From: Tieghemostelium lacteum
Taxonomy: Eukaryota > Evosea > Eumycetozoa > Dictyosteliales > Raperosteliaceae
DNA: 64,000 nt
NCBI GenBank assembly: GCA_001606155.1
Contig: LODT01000029.1
Coordinates: 744,001-808,000 of the forward strand
Direction: 5' to 3'
Positions 23,501 through 34,847 of the stretch are shown here, in pieces. Each line of letters begins with the position of its first letter. Positions within the stretch are counted from its first letter, which is position 1. The translations under genes were made by a program, and so were the position numbers. Under the pieces are notes generated by a model that was given only the letters and a program-made list of their open reading frames with translations, was not told where the DNA came from and searched no databases.

Positions 23501-23561
23501 CCTCTTCATCTGGAAAAACATCATCATCCTCATCAAATTCATCTTCTGAACCTTTTGCCAT
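20511..23561 (-). CDS. spt5: SPT5 transcription elongation factor (DSIF large subunit)
   Basis: A nuclear RNA polymerase II pausing and elongation factor that partners with SPT4. 1016 aa, one exon. In order: an acidic head with Lys-rich patches (1-135), an NGN domain starting at about 138 (SYWRLKCRTGEERHF), then several KOW modules (for example RGTWIRVKLGKYKNDIGQV, KVISGRYEGETGLV, EVVDGLYKGKQGN). An RGG tract (GFRGGRGGGGRGGG...) follows near 680-705, then another KOW, a C-terminal repeat region rich in TP/SP dipeptides (YTPNTPS, GTPNLG, QPTPQSPYTP) and a final KOW (VVVVKGNYTGHEGTLFV). The TP/SP region is the expected target of CDK9-type kinases. Length and order fit the family well. Confidence 0.97.
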   Translation of the reverse strand: MAKGSEDEFDEDDDVFPDEEDEEEEDYLDEDEEEEEEDRGRKKKKSKRERYISSLIEDEAEAGSEDDEYDEDDLIAEKDFVEPRENEDKEYSRGEHLNFHTNLQKTDEEIEEYIKQRAEIYMRDDEEDFDDNLPKQSYWRLKCRTGEERHFIAQMMQKMLNTQNYPLEERVLIKSIMAPQHLPGHIYVEAERETHVKQAIKGMTALLSFTPMLIPLKDIIEIISTSKKQLDLKRGTWIRVKLGKYKNDIGQVIGYDPAKSRVIVKIIPRIDFSEEDKKKNEDEEEEHQEDDLDKSKKKKKPEKRKRSRPQARFFNHDDVQKRFPQKITQRGNKTSGNIYYIFNNEKYQDGFLHKALRVSSIFTDGVQPTLEELAKFSQDKDSDKKRTYDSDDSDQSDSEDRQKSSTSTMLSTANLPQIAKKPITTFAKGDTVKVIEGDLKNLMGVVESVDENSITIMPIHEDINDLLLFKESELQKYFKIGDHVKVISGRYEGETGLVLRVEDITVVLLSDLTMTEVKVKIQDIQECSEISTGKLELGNYQLHDLVQTSNHKIGIIIKVERDSFKILDEHGNLNTVKLQEVGNKRRNVATALDAHGNTLNKGDMTEVVDGLYKGKQGNILQISRTFLFIKSKDVFENGGVFVVRSNYASLLGGNRNKQPGGSFNSPQNSFGNQNSNDSGFRGGRGGGGRGGGRGGRGGGRGGRDDSPLHKVVTIKTGNWKGYIGIVKECTDDWVQVELQTNSKKINLKKSDILLQNQRPQVDSNSLYLASKTPVYDPSMSVHGGSSSGASRYNSDPWSTRSMDTPQDYSSSTTPGTSYSAYSPYTPNTPSEIHRHDQYTPYDNHQRGTPNLGNMSTPSINSYDTPTPGYSHSQYDQPTPQSPYTPHNQPQTPQSPNIEEAEEEADSPIWKGINIEVVFTASSPVHVGKHALVLENTTETTCKLQLLDTKETVSNISQEHLELVPPAKKDRVVVVKGNYTGHEGTLFVLLGAIGVVKIDANLDFKVFKMSQLGKLLT

Positions 23562-24106
23562 TTTTCTACTAATATCTATATATCTATATATCTATATATT
23601 TCTATAAATATTTTATAAAATGAAGAGCTAATCTAATCCTATAGGTATTGATATAAAACTTTGATTAATATCAACCAAATTTCCCTAAAATTTCTAATAT
23701 TTTCCAACTATTTGTTCTTTCTATTCCTGTAGTTATCCTATAAGTTTTCTAAATTACCTTTAAGCTATTAATTCCTCTATTTATTTGTATTAAAAAGGAT
23801 TTTCCTCTCGAATGAAATGAAAATTAAAAAATTTTGATTTTTTTCAATTTTTTGTGTTTTTTCAAAAATAGATACGTTACTTTTTTTTTTTTTTTAATTT
23901 TGAAAAGTTAAAAAAAAAGCTTGTAGTTATTTATTTTATACATTTTAGAATATATTATACGATTTTTGAATTTAATCTATAGACAAAAAAGGGATGGATA
24001 ATAGTGTACACTATTTATATTATATATTATTTGATGAGTTATTTTCTTATTTTTCTTGTTTTTAAATGTTAGAAATCTATATATATTTGATAATAATACT
24101 ATAATC
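23562..24106. promoter_or_regulatory. Upstream region of SPT5
   Basis: An AT-rich 545-bp stretch upstream of the SPT5 start and downstream of the small TPR gene (both on the minus strand). It holds a TATCTATATATC-type repeat just before the SPT5 ATG and a dT run near 23880. No gene is seen. Confidence 0.4.
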
Positions 24107-24613
24107 TTAATTTAATTTGATTATTTTATCATCCTTTCCATTCTTTTTATAGATTTCATTACATCTTGTGATGGTTTGTTCAAAATCAGATTTGTTATTT
24201 TGTAATTCATATAGTTTACTGAGATCTAATAGAAGTTCTGTGAGTTTTAATTGATTGTCTTTATGAATGCCATTCCAGATCTCTAATGATGCCTGATAGA
24301 GTTGTAATGTTTTATCTACTTCTTGTTTTAGATAGTAAAAGTAACCTAACCCCAGATAGGAGACTGCTAACTGTTCCTCTTCTTTTGATTTCTCAGCTTC
24401 AGCTACAGAAGCTGTTAACTTCTCACCAGCAGATTTCATATTCTTGTCGAGATTCTGCATACCAGTGATGAAAAACAACTGTGATTTAGTGGGAATTGGT
24501 GTATGTTCTCTATTGTTGATGGTGGAGAGTTGTTCCAACAACTTAATTGGTGAGAGTAGTTTAACTTGTGGTGATTGTTGATTTGGTTGTGTAGTAGGAG
24601 CTGTAGATGTCAT
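24107..24613 (-). CDS. Small TPR-like helical protein, 168 aa
   Basis: A single exon. After a Thr/Pro/Gln-rich head (1-35) the chain is helical. The segment EEEQLAVSYLGLGYFYYLKQEVDKTLQLY and the following pair of helices have the size and small-residue pattern of two or three TPR units (Leu/Gly/Tyr at repeat positions 4, 8, 11). No catalytic motif, signal peptide or membrane segment is present. A protein-interaction adaptor is plausible. I cannot name an orthologue. Confidence 0.65.
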   Translation of the reverse strand: MTSTAPTTQPNQQSPQVKLLSPIKLLEQLSTINNREHTPIPTKSQLFFITGMQNLDKNMKSAGEKLTASVAEAEKSKEEEQLAVSYLGLGYFYYLKQEVDKTLQLYQASLEIWNGIHKDNQLKLTELLLDLSKLYELQNNKSDFEQTITRCNEIYKKNGKDDKIIKLN

Positions 24614-25845
24614 TTTATATAACTACTCTATTCTATAAAAATTTTGATGGGGGTAAATCAAAATTAAGAAAAAAAAAAAATTACATTTGGCTTTAAGTTC
24701 AAATTAAAATTAGCAGTTTCTTTGAAATTTATTTTTGGAAATTATATATTTCAAATTTATATGTGTTCTCTATTTATATTTTTCGAGTATATATTGATGA
24801 TTTAATAAAATTATTTGATAAAGTGAGCGGAACTCTGAAAAGGTTTTGTAAAAAAATTAAAATTAAATCTGTGTGTTGATGTGTGGTAGTAATAGATACT
24901 CAATGATAACATAGGTAAATATTTTTAATTTTTTTTATTTTTTTTTGCACAGTTATAATAAGTGGGAATGGTGTAATGATATTTGTTATCAAAATCTTCC
25001 CAAAGAGTGAATATTAGAATAAAGTAATGATAGAGAAATCATATCACAAAAATTTAAATTAAAAAATAAAAAATGGATAAATATAGAAATTGCTTTCACA
25101 TACACTCTCACTCTACTCACAATTGAATTTAACTATAGTACTGCTCAGGCAAGACTTATTCAATTTTAAAATAATTTTTTTTTATCTCTATTTATTTAAT
25201 TTAATTTATTTGATAAACACCTAACATCAAACCAAAACCAAATACTCAATTATTTATTATAAAATTTATTTTTTATTATTATTATTCTAAATTCATCATC
25301 AATTAATTCATTTTAATAGATTTTAACATAAAAAAAAAAAAATAAATGTAAATATTAATCTGTATTATTTATTTATGTTTTTGTTTTATTTATTATAATA
25401 CTATTATGTTGTGTGTGTCTATTTAAATACAGATAGGTTAAAGTAAATCAAAATTTCAAGCTCCTATTATCAATTATCAATAATTTCATCATCATCCAAT
25501 ATTCTTAATTTAAAAAAAAACAGTTTGAATTTATTAAAAAAAAAACCTAGATTATTTATTTTAACATCACCAAGTATAGAAAACTAATCAACTGAATTTT
25601 GTTTTTTTTTTTTTTATAAAGTATTGTATAACCTCTTTAAAAAACTCGCAATCTCCAAAAGATTTCATTTGTCATGACATTAAATTATCTCGATCAAACC
25701 CATTTTTAAATACCATCATTATAATAATAACAATCAAGTCTTAATCTTTTTTTTTTTCTAAAACTAGTGTTTATATAAATATAGTAATAGAATTAAAAGA
25801 TATATATATTATATATATATAGAGAAAGACAAGTAGCATTCTAGA
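24614..25845. promoter_or_regulatory. Long upstream region of the ankyrin/BTB gene
   Basis: About 1.2 kb without a gene, between two divergent starts. It contains numerous dT/dA tracts, many short TTTATT units, and a TATATATAT-rich stretch immediately before the ATG at 25846. The length suggests developmental regulation of the ankyrin/BTB gene, but I see no specific factor site I would defend. Confidence 0.4.
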
Positions 25846-28800
25846 ATGTTGTTTATTTTAGATAACATCAGTCAGAGTGAACAAGATAAGACTTCTTCGG
25901 AAATTGATATATATAATAAACAACAAGAACAAGAAGAACGTCAACATCAACAACATGAGCAATCGGAATTCATTAAAATATCTTCTAGTAATTTACAAGA
26001 AGAAGAGGAAAATAATGATCAACAACAAAATGTGTCATTAGAAATCAAGGAAAATATAAATATCGAATTAAATAATAATAGTAATATACTGGTGTTAGGA
26101 AATGAGAGTTTACCTTCATCACCAGTTACACCAATTATAGATGATTGTCAATTGGAAGTAAAGGTATCTTCAATTCAAGAAGAAGAAGAAAAAGAAAATA
26201 AAAATCAAGATGAGGATATTGAAGAAAATATAGTAAAAGAGAATGAAGATGAGGTTGTAGAAAAACAGGAAGATCAATATATAAATGAAGAGGAAGATAA
26301 TAATAAAGATATATTACTATTACCTAAACTATTGGTAACCTCTGCAAATAATGGTCAAAGAAGAGAATCAAATGATAGTTTAAATAGTAATATAATAGAA
26401 ATACCTACTATTATTACAACTAATAGTAGTGGTGTAAGTCATTTAGAACAACAAAGTTCATTACAAGTCAGTAAGGATAGTCAACATCCTGGAACTCAGA
26501 GAAATGAGAATTTAAGATCTACATCAGTTCCATTGATTAGATCAAGAGTGCAGAGAACCAACAGACAAAAAGTTTCACATGGAATGAATGAAAAACCTCT
26601 GTTGCATTCTGTATTAGTTCAAGAGGAGATCAAGACCCTCTTCAATTATGACGATGTCAACAGTAAGGATTCCACTGGAAACTCTATTCTGCATCGTGCT
26701 TCTATTATCGGAAGTCTCTATGCAGTCAGAATGATTGTAAATCGTGGTGGTAAAGTTAACTCTGTAAATAACAGTGGCATGATACCTCTACATTATGCAG
26801 CATGTACAAGTGTGCAATGCTCTGATATGTTACTGTACTACGGTGCATCTATCAATGCAAAAGATGTGAATAATGAGACACCACTCTACTATGCAGTGGA
26901 TAGAGGTCAGATATCCATAGTCTCACTACTTCTCTTACGTGGTCCTAAAGTGAATATAAACAACAAATCTATGAATAGAAACCCTATTCACATTGCAGCT
27001 CTTAAAGGATACTCTGGGATACTCAAACTCCTATTAGACTACAAATGTAATCCCAATTCTCTTGATTGTTTTAGTTCAACTCCTTTACATTTAGCTGTGC
27101 ATCACAGTCCTAATCCTGAGAGCTCTCAGTCGGCTAATACTATAACTCAAAGTCATTCCATGAGTTCACTAGGGTACAATGGTTCGTCGTTATCTTATAA
27201 TAACGCAGACCAGTATCTCTCATGCTGTGAACTACTTCTTCAACGTGGATCTAATCTATATATACAAGATTGCCAAGGTTCAACTCCATTGCATATTGCT
27301 GCAAAACAAGGAAAGAGAAATCTAATTGATCTCTTATTGTTTTATACACTAAAATCCAAATCCATAATCCCACCTCCACCACCTCCAAATTCCATAAACT
27401 CCTCAATTAATCTCTCAGCATCCAGTGAATTAAAAAATGAATCTATTCTGTATATAGTAAGTAATTATAAGAAAATTCATTTATTATAAAAATATTCAGA
27501 TATCTAACACACTCTCTCTTATTATTTGAAAATAGCCTGATAATAAAGGTAGAACAGCTCTTCATTTAGCTTCACTGAATGGACAAAATAAGATTATCGA
27601 ATTGTTATTGGGTAGCAATAAAAAGGTAATGAATATTAAAGATGATATGGGTCTGACTGCAATTTGTCTAGCTAGTATCTATGGTCACTTTGAAACAGTA
27701 GAGATTTTAAATAATATAGATTTAAAACACAATCAATCTCAAAACTACTACTACAAGTTCTTTACCTCCTCTATTGATGATCCCAAGACTCCATTTGACC
27801 CATTACATAATGATTTCAAATTCTCATTAGATGGTGACTTTTGTGATTTGGTATTCCACATTGAAGGACGTGATATCTACTGTCACACCATCCTTCTTCG
27901 TCAATTTAAATGTTTCAGAGAAATGATTAGTTGTCAGAAGATTCAACAACATAATCAATCAACATTCTCCCAGCAGTTTTTAGGACCTAATGGATGCACC
28001 AATACCAACAATGGCAAAAACTACCAATCCAACATGTACATGAACTCCTACCAAAGTCAATATGACAACTCGTATATATCACACAGTCAAGACAGCAATT
28101 TCTTCATGGAAGATGACTTTTATTTCAATGGATCCTATGATGGAAATGGAAATGGTCGGTTGAGAGCCAGATCTAGATTGGATAGTATAGTCAATCCATC
28201 AGGTCTCATAAGAATACCCATTGAAAAGGGTATTAGTTATGATGTATTTAGAGGACTTTTACACTTTGTCTATACCAGTGAGATTCCTCGTGAGATTATT
28301 ACAACTCCTGGAAAACTATCAGAATTGATGGACCTCAGTAACCAGTTTGATATTGACTCTCTTCATGGAATTTGCGTGGAGACACTCTCACAAAACAGTC
28401 AGGGAAGATATGGTACTTTAGACATGGCAAAGTACCTCTACAGACAAGTAGGTTCTAAAGTTAGTTCAGATGTTACATTCATAACTGATCAAGGGTACAT
28501 TCTACAAGCACATTCAGTTATACTAGCTGCAAGATGTTCATTCTTTAAACTTCATTTTGAAAAGTATCCAGTACTATCAAAATCCTCTATATCGATTTTG
28601 AATAACAATCAACAGAGCGGAGGTCAGTTATCAACTTCTGCATCCTCTTTAATGGACAATGGTTCTCCAATTAGAAAGATGTCATGTCCTTCTAGTCCTG
28701 CTCTTAGTGATATCCCAACATTAGGCTGGATGATTGATATCTCTGATGTCAATCTAAGAACTCTTACGGCACTCTTAGAGTACATCTACTCTGGAAGCAT

Positions 28801-29947
28801 ACCATCAGCCAATTTACATAACCAAAGCTCAACAGTGTACTTTACACCTCTACAAAAACCTCAAGGTGAAGGTCCATTAGATGTCATGGACCTTCTAGTG
28901 CTCTCTAAACTAGCATACACATTGAATCTACCAACATTGCAACAGTATATTGTTGTATTGCTATTCAATATCCTTGATGCCAACAGAGTTGTTTCAGTCC
29001 TAAAGAGTATTATCCAACTAGACCAACAACAGCCATCTACACATATTACAGGTGGAAACCATTCACCACTTAATAACAGTCAAAATGGTAATAATAACAC
29101 CAATAACAGTAATCAATATGGTGACTATGCCAGTTTTAATCTTTCCCTTAACAGTTATTCTTCAGTTTGGAATAAGTCACCTTGTTTTGATCAAATGTGG
29201 AATATATGTGTAGAGTGGATGGTAAAGAAACAAAATTGGGCTGAACTTGAAAAATCAAGTGAATTCCAGAAATTGGGATCAAAATTCATCAAAGAGATTA
29301 AAAGAGAGAGAAAGGAAAAGAAAAAGAAACTAAAACTCACTGATAAACTAATCAAAAAGAAAAAAGAGGAATTGCAAAAACAAGAGGAACGTGATCAAAA
29401 GAACTCAATTAAATTAAAGTCACGTGAACTATTTAAATCCAAATCATCAATGTCACTAACAAACGGACCTTTACAACCAACACCACAAATCATCAATCAC
29501 AATAGCTATTCAACAACCATAACAAACTATCTGTTACCTAGTAATAATAATAACAGTACTACTAACAATAATACCAATAATAATAGTGGTAATTTGAATT
29601 CTACCACTTCGGACACACTAGATAATCAATTAACACCTACCAATACAACACCATCATCTAACCCCAATATACTACACCAAAGACATAAATCAACACCATC
29701 ATTTTCAACTACAACCATGACTACCAATACAACTACCACAACCATGACTACCAATACAACTTCTAACCAAGTTTCGGAACCACCACCAACTCATCATTCA
29801 AAAACACTCTCACGTAATAATTCTGAAAATACCCTAAACAGTCATTCTTCCAACTCTACCTCTTCCAATCCAAAGAAGAGTATATGGGAATATGCAAAAT
29901 CAAAATTGAAAAAGGTTACAACCAGATCGAAATCATTTGTAATATAA
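25846..29947 (+). CDS. Ankyrin-repeat protein with two BTB domains, 1340 aa
   Basis: Exon 1 is 25846-27456 and exon 2 is 27536-29947 (GTAAGT donor, AATAG acceptor, phase 0, joining SILYI to PDNKGRTALHLA). Order: a Glu/Asn/Gln-rich head (1-240); ankyrin units from about 275 to 600, with the signatures STGNSILHRAS, SGMIPLHYAA, NETPLYYAV, NRNPIHIAAL, SSTPLHLAV, GSTPLHIAA and GRTALHLAS; then BTB-1 (GDFCDLVFHIEGRDIYCHTIL) and BTB-2 (SSDVTFITDQGYILQAHSVIL), each split by an inserted loop; then a BACK-like helical part and a Lys-rich, Asn/Thr-rich tail. Ankyrin plus two BTBs matches the ABTB1/BPOZ arrangement, where the protein acts as a CUL3 ubiquitin-ligase adaptor. That role here is inference. 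Confidence 0.88.
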
Positions 29948-30128
29948 TAATAAATTTGTTTTTTTTAAAATGTGTTTTTAAATATATTCCCAAAAGAAAC
30001 ACCAACTAAAAACTTAAATTTTCAGTTTTCTTTGATACTCAATAAAAAAAATACAAATTTTTTGAATTTTTTTTTTTATTATTTTTTTTTTATTTATTTT
30101 GAAATTTATTTCTTTATTATATTTGACA

Positions 30129-31705
30129 ATGACACAAAACAAAACTGAAACCGATCATGCAGCTATAGAAAAACGATTTCAATACAGATCTAGACATGGA
30201 GAAACACATGAGTTCGATACAACAGAGGATGCATGTGCGAAATATGGATTCTTTGCAGGCAGTAGAGTGAAAACTCCTAAAGGCCCTGCAGTTGGTATGT
30301 GTGCAGATTCAAATGTAGATATTATGTAGGATATAACTTTGTTCTATTAACACTAGTGTTGAAAAATAGTTATCGGTGTAAGTGAAGGAAACCTATGGTT
30401 TCATGTTGATGGAGATCAAGGTGCATCATTTTGGGATAATGGTAAAGATTACGATGCTCTAGTGTTTGAATTGGGTATGGAATTGATTGATGATTTAGGA
30501 CCTAGTATTGTAAGTTTCCTCCTCACCAACCAGATAGGAAAAAAAAAAACATTAAAAATGTATATTAATTAGTCACACACATGAATGAACTCCTTTAAAA
30601 ATTTAAAAAAAAAAAAAATACAACACACATATAGGATATTGCAAATCAATATAAAGTTAAGAGAATACAGTATTTAGGTAAAGATGTGTCTATAATCTTG
30701 CAAAATGAAAATGGACCATGTCCGTTAATCAGTATTGCAAATGTTTTATTACTTCAACAGAAAATCTCATTAGACTCATCAATGTCTTTTATTTCTCTCA
30801 AGAAATTAGGAGATTTAATTATTAAACATGCTAAATTATTATATGCTGATGTATGTATTGGAACTAACAGGAGAGAATAGAGAGAAAATGCGGAAAAAAA
30901 AAATATCAGGTTAATTAACATTGTTTCTTTGAAAAAAAAAAAAATAATTACAAATCCCAATTGGAAATTAAATGAATGGGATAAATAGAATCAAGATATT
31001 TTACCAATAATTGAAGATTATGATAAAAATGTATTACCCTCACTTGAAAAGGGGTTAATTGTAAATATTCACTTTAATGATATATTAGGATTTGAAAAGA
31101 CAGCACCATGTCAGATATTTGATTATCTGCACATTAAATTGGTACATGGTTGGATAGTTGACCCAGAAAAAAAAGAAGTTTGTAAATTAGTTGGTTCGAT
31201 GAACTATAATGACTTGGCACCAAAGGTTGTAAATATTGAACAGTCATTCCCCACATTGTCTTTGGATGACCAAGATAACATCATTAACTTTGTCAATTGT
31301 AATCAACTGACAGAGGAAGGTCTCTCTTTGATTCTAAAGAATCTAGAGGAGGATGAGTTGGTGGTATTTTTCAGAAATAACCACTTTGCAACTATGACTA
31401 AACACGATGGTTTCCTTCACATTTTAGTCTCTGATGTCGGTTATGAGAGAGAGAAATCCATCATTTGGGATCGTATCATTAGTAAAGATGGTGAATCTAC
31501 TTTTCTCTCTGGTAACTTTAAATCCAGAAAAACTGATGCCATGGTAGAAGTTCGTTCCACTCTTCAAGCATTTGGTTTCAAACCAAGCGAAATTGAAGAG
31601 GCTGAAGACTATATTATCAATCTAGACAAATTCACAAGTGATGATCTTTTGGAAGAAGCAACTAAATATCTAACCAGTAAAAATTATATACCACAACCTC
31701 TATAA
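30129..31705 (+). CDS. MINDY-family (MINDY1/2) deubiquitinase with an extra N-terminal domain
   Basis: Exons 30129-30294, 30370-30509, 30635-30850 and 30989-31705 give a 412-aa frame. Cysteine protease of the MINDY family, which trims K48-linked ubiquitin chains. Seen: the oxyanion Gln and catalytic Cys in ILQNENGPCPL (Cys about 131), the conserved VHGWIVDP segment and the catalytic His in FFRNNHFATM (about 306). The C-terminal ~50 residues look like a small helical UBA-type domain. Residues 1-102 are not part of known MINDY proteins: they contain KYGFFAGSRVKTPKG and GNLWFHVDGDQGASFWD, an SH3- or KOW-like beta pattern. All joins are in frame, so I read one fused gene. Two separate genes remain possible, since the 125-bp intron before exon 3 could be an intergenic gap. 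Confidence 0.82.
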
Positions 31706-32450
31706 TCAATTTCCAATTTCCTCACCCCTCTCTTCTTTCCTATATTCACCATATTCATCCTTCTCCTCTATTTACCTCTCTAAACATTATCAACAACCAA
31801 AAAAACTAACTAACAGTCTACTTATACAAAAAAAATATACACAATTCAAATAAAATAATTAAGATTAAATTTTCTATTATTTTTATGAAATATTTATAAA
31901 TTTTTAGTTTCATTGCTCATTTCTAGTTTGTAAAACTCATTGTATATATAACGTTACTATTTCAAACATTTTTATTTTAAAATTTAAGTTAATTTAAACT
32001 TTTAGTTGATGGACAGGATAATCTCATGGTGTCATATTAATTAATATAACCAGTGTGCAAAATATCCTTTAAATCATCACATCGGGAATCTTATTTTTTG
32101 TTATTTAGAATAATCTTTGAAAATGATCTTTTTTTTTATCGAAAAATCTTTGAAAAATGATCTTTTTTTTTTCTTTTTTGATTTTTTTCTTTCATATTTT
32201 TATCTTTATATTTTTATATATCTATTTATTTATATATTTATTTATCTGAAAATTCATTTTCAAATATTTATCTGTAATTGTATTGCAATTTTAATTACCT
32301 TGACTTCACACGAGCAACATTAAAATTTAAAAAAATTTTTTTTTCATTTTTCAAATTATTTGTTAGACACACCCACAATAATATAGACACTTTGTTCTAG
32401 TTAACTTTACACCTTTATTAGTAAACAACTTTTAATTTAAATAAATAATT
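31706..32450. other. Gene-free interval upstream of the WH2/SH3 gene
   Basis: The first ~100 bp are CT-rich (3' UTR-like). Later parts hold a duplicated ATGATCTTTTTTTTT motif (32123 and 32158) and dT tracts. A frame at 32117-32323 is made of Phe/Ile/Tyr only and I reject it as coding. Confidence 0.4.
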
Positions 32451-33613
32451 ATGCCACCACCACCACCACCACCACCACCAAAAGCACCACCCCCTCCAGT
32501 CGCTACACCACCAAAGACTGCAGAAAGAGGTGCATTACTAAACTCAATTCACAAAGGTGCCAAATTAAAGAAAACTCAAACTAATGATAGATCATCCCCA
32601 GTTACAACAGGTATGTCATAACATATTCCCAATCACATTTACGCATTTACATTTTTCAATTATAACTCTCAACATTTGTATAATTGCAATTTGACATTGT
32701 ACATATTCATTCAATGTGCTATGTTATTTTATCTTTTCATTTTACACCTCATATATTTTTATTTAAAAAAAAAATGAAATAATCTCGATTGTTTGTGATT
32801 TGCAGGATATTTTTATAATCTGCGATCAAAGGAATATTAAAAAAAATAAGAAAATGAATTAGTACTAATTTGAATGTTTGAATAGCACCTAAACCAGGTC
32901 CAGGAGGTATGGGACCAATGGGAGGCGGAGGAGGCGGTATGCCAAGACCAGGAGGCGGAGGTGCATCTGCTGGAGGCGGAGGAGGAGGAGGAGGTCCACA
33001 ATTAGGTGGACTATTTTCAGGAGGTATGCCACAATTGAAACCTGGCGGTGGAACACTAAAAAAATCAGCACCACCACCAATGATGCAACAACCAGTTTCA
33101 GTACCTTCATTTAAACCAACTCCACCAATGTCCAAACCACAACCACCACCACCAATGTCTAAACCACAACCACCACCACCAATGTCTAAACCAACACCAC
33201 CACCAATGATGTCAAAACCCACTCCACCACCAATGATGTCTAAACCCCAAGCACCACCACCCATGAACAAACCACCACCACCACCATCTAGAGTCTCACA
33301 ACAACCATCATACAGCAACGGAAACGACCAAGAACTAAGAGCTGCACAAGATAAAGTAACTCAATTGGAATCACAACTACGTGACAGTCAGTCTCGTATC
33401 AAACAACTCGAACAGGAATTGCAAAATGCAAAAAGAGCACCACCTCAAGCTGCCAAAAGAACTGCTACTGCTTTATATGACTATACGAGCGATGAATTTG
33501 GTGACTTGTGTTTCAAAGCTGGTGAGACTATTAATATTATTAAAGTAGATGGCTCATGGTCTATCGGTGAGAAGTCTGGAAATTTCCCAACTGAATATTG
33601 CCAAATGAACTAA
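32451..33613 (+). CDS. WIP/verprolin-like WH2 protein with C-terminal SH3 domain
   Basis: Exon 1 is 32451-32610 and exon 2 is 32886-33613 (275-bp intron, GTATGT donor, AATAG acceptor, phase 1). 295 aa. A poly-Pro start leads to a WH2 actin-binding motif, RGALLNSIHKGAKLKKTQTN, matching the WIP/verprolin type. Next come Gly-rich and Met/Pro repeats (PPPPMSKPQ and variants), a coiled coil (about 190-225) and an SH3 domain (ATALYDYTSDEFGDLCFKAG...GNFPTEYC). It should bind actin monomers and link them to proline-rich partners at the cortex. Animal and fungal WIP lacks an SH3 domain and instead binds WASP through its C-terminus, so this is a variant arrangement. WH2 and SH3 lie in different exons. 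Confidence 0.85.
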
Positions 33614-34045
33614 TAATAATCACAAATTTAAAATAATATAATATAGTTTTTTTTAATACCAATAGTAATTGAAATATAATCAGAAAACCAGAGTACATTT
33701 GATCATCACCCCCAATATATTTTTAATAATCAAGTTTCTCACTCACAAAAAAATATAATATAATAAAATAAAAGGAATAATCTCAAAAATAATTATTATA
33801 ATTATTAAATTAAAATGCGTTATCATAATACCTACATTCAAAACCTCATTAGATGTACATTAATTAATTACCATAATTTTTATTAAAAAAAACCATACAT
33901 CAATCTAAATTGGGTTTGTATATAATATTTTTATAATTTAGATTTTAATATATAGGTTTCTATTTTTTTTATTTATTATTCTTCGCACATAAAGTTAAAT
34001 AGATACATTAGAGAGTAATTCTTTTATTTACAGATATAAATATAA
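33614..34045. other. Gene-free AT-rich interval
   Basis: About 430 bp of 3' flank of the SH3 gene and 5' flank of the next gene, with dA/dT runs and TTAATTAATTA units. Nothing else is seen. Confidence 0.4.
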
Positions 34046-34807
34046 ATGTCTACAATTTTAGTTATTCCAAAGAATGAGATTTGTCATCAATTAATATACC
34101 AATACAATAATGTTAAAAGTGATATGGATAGAATTAGCAATGTATTGAGTCATTTGGACTTAAAGAATAAGTTAAATATGAAAGCAACCAGAATCGAAAT
34201 ACAGGAATTTTTAAAAATACTAGAGAGATTAGAAGTAGAATTACCTAGAAACTTGGATATGGAATCAAATAAAGATTTAATGGTACAACATAAAAAAGAT
34301 TTTATTGAGGATGTTAGTTTAAGAATTATAGAGTCAAAGAGAATGTTGGATTTTGTTCAGAATGAAATTGAAATTCAATACAAAGAGGAACCAATTTACA
34401 AACATTTAAAGCTATCTACATATTTATCTTCACAGTCATATAATTCTAATCCATTATACAGATATCGTACTAAAGGTAACAGCAATAGAAAACATAAATA
34501 TGTAAAAAAATATCATCGACAAGATAACTCTTATAATTTACATCAAAGAGATAATTACTCTTATACCTCACCTATGTATTCGAATGAGTACCATCGTCAG
34601 TTTATTTTTCATCCCTATGCTACTAGTGGGTGCACAAATTGTGGATACTGTTCTCTAAAACAAGAGTCTGTAACTGTTCACCAAACTTTTATAAACATTC
34701 AATCTATTCCATTCTTCTTACCAAATCCTATGCCACTACCTCTTCCCGATTTTTATAAAAATAACAATTCTTACTTTTTCAAACCTTATAAATATTGTAA
34801 TAATTAG
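34046..34807 (+). CDS. Unrecognised protein, 253 aa
   Basis: A single exon. Residues 1-130 are strongly helical with heptad-like spacing (NEICHQLIYQYNNVKSDMDRI, LERLEVELPRNLDMES), reminiscent of a three-helix bundle such as a BAG domain, though I do not see a decisive motif. Residues 135-200 are rich in Tyr, Ser, Asn and His. A CTNCGYC cluster near 203-209 could bind metal. The last 35 residues are Pro/Phe/Asn-rich. The AT-rich 5' flank ends in ATAAATATAAATG, a normal start context here. Confidence 0.6.
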   Translation: MSTILVIPKNEICHQLIYQYNNVKSDMDRISNVLSHLDLKNKLNMKATRIEIQEFLKILERLEVELPRNLDMESNKDLMVQHKKDFIEDVSLRIIESKRMLDFVQNEIEIQYKEEPIYKHLKLSTYLSSQSYNSNPLYRYRTKGNSNRKHKYVKKYHRQDNSYNLHQRDNYSYTSPMYSNEYHRQFIFHPYATSGCTNCGYCSLKQESVTVHQTFINIQSIPFFLPNPMPLPLPDFYKNNNSYFFKPYKYCNN

Positions 34808-34847
34808 CCTGTTTTTATTGAATAAATTTATATTACATTTTAATTAA

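Noticed and set aside
32117-32323. Phe/Tyr/Ile-rich plus-strand frame
   Set aside because: It consists of dT-tract translation with no coding signature.
32749-33318. Gly-rich minus-strand frame of 189 codons
   Set aside because: It is the antisense of Pro-rich codons in the WH2/SH3 gene, which has recognisable domains.
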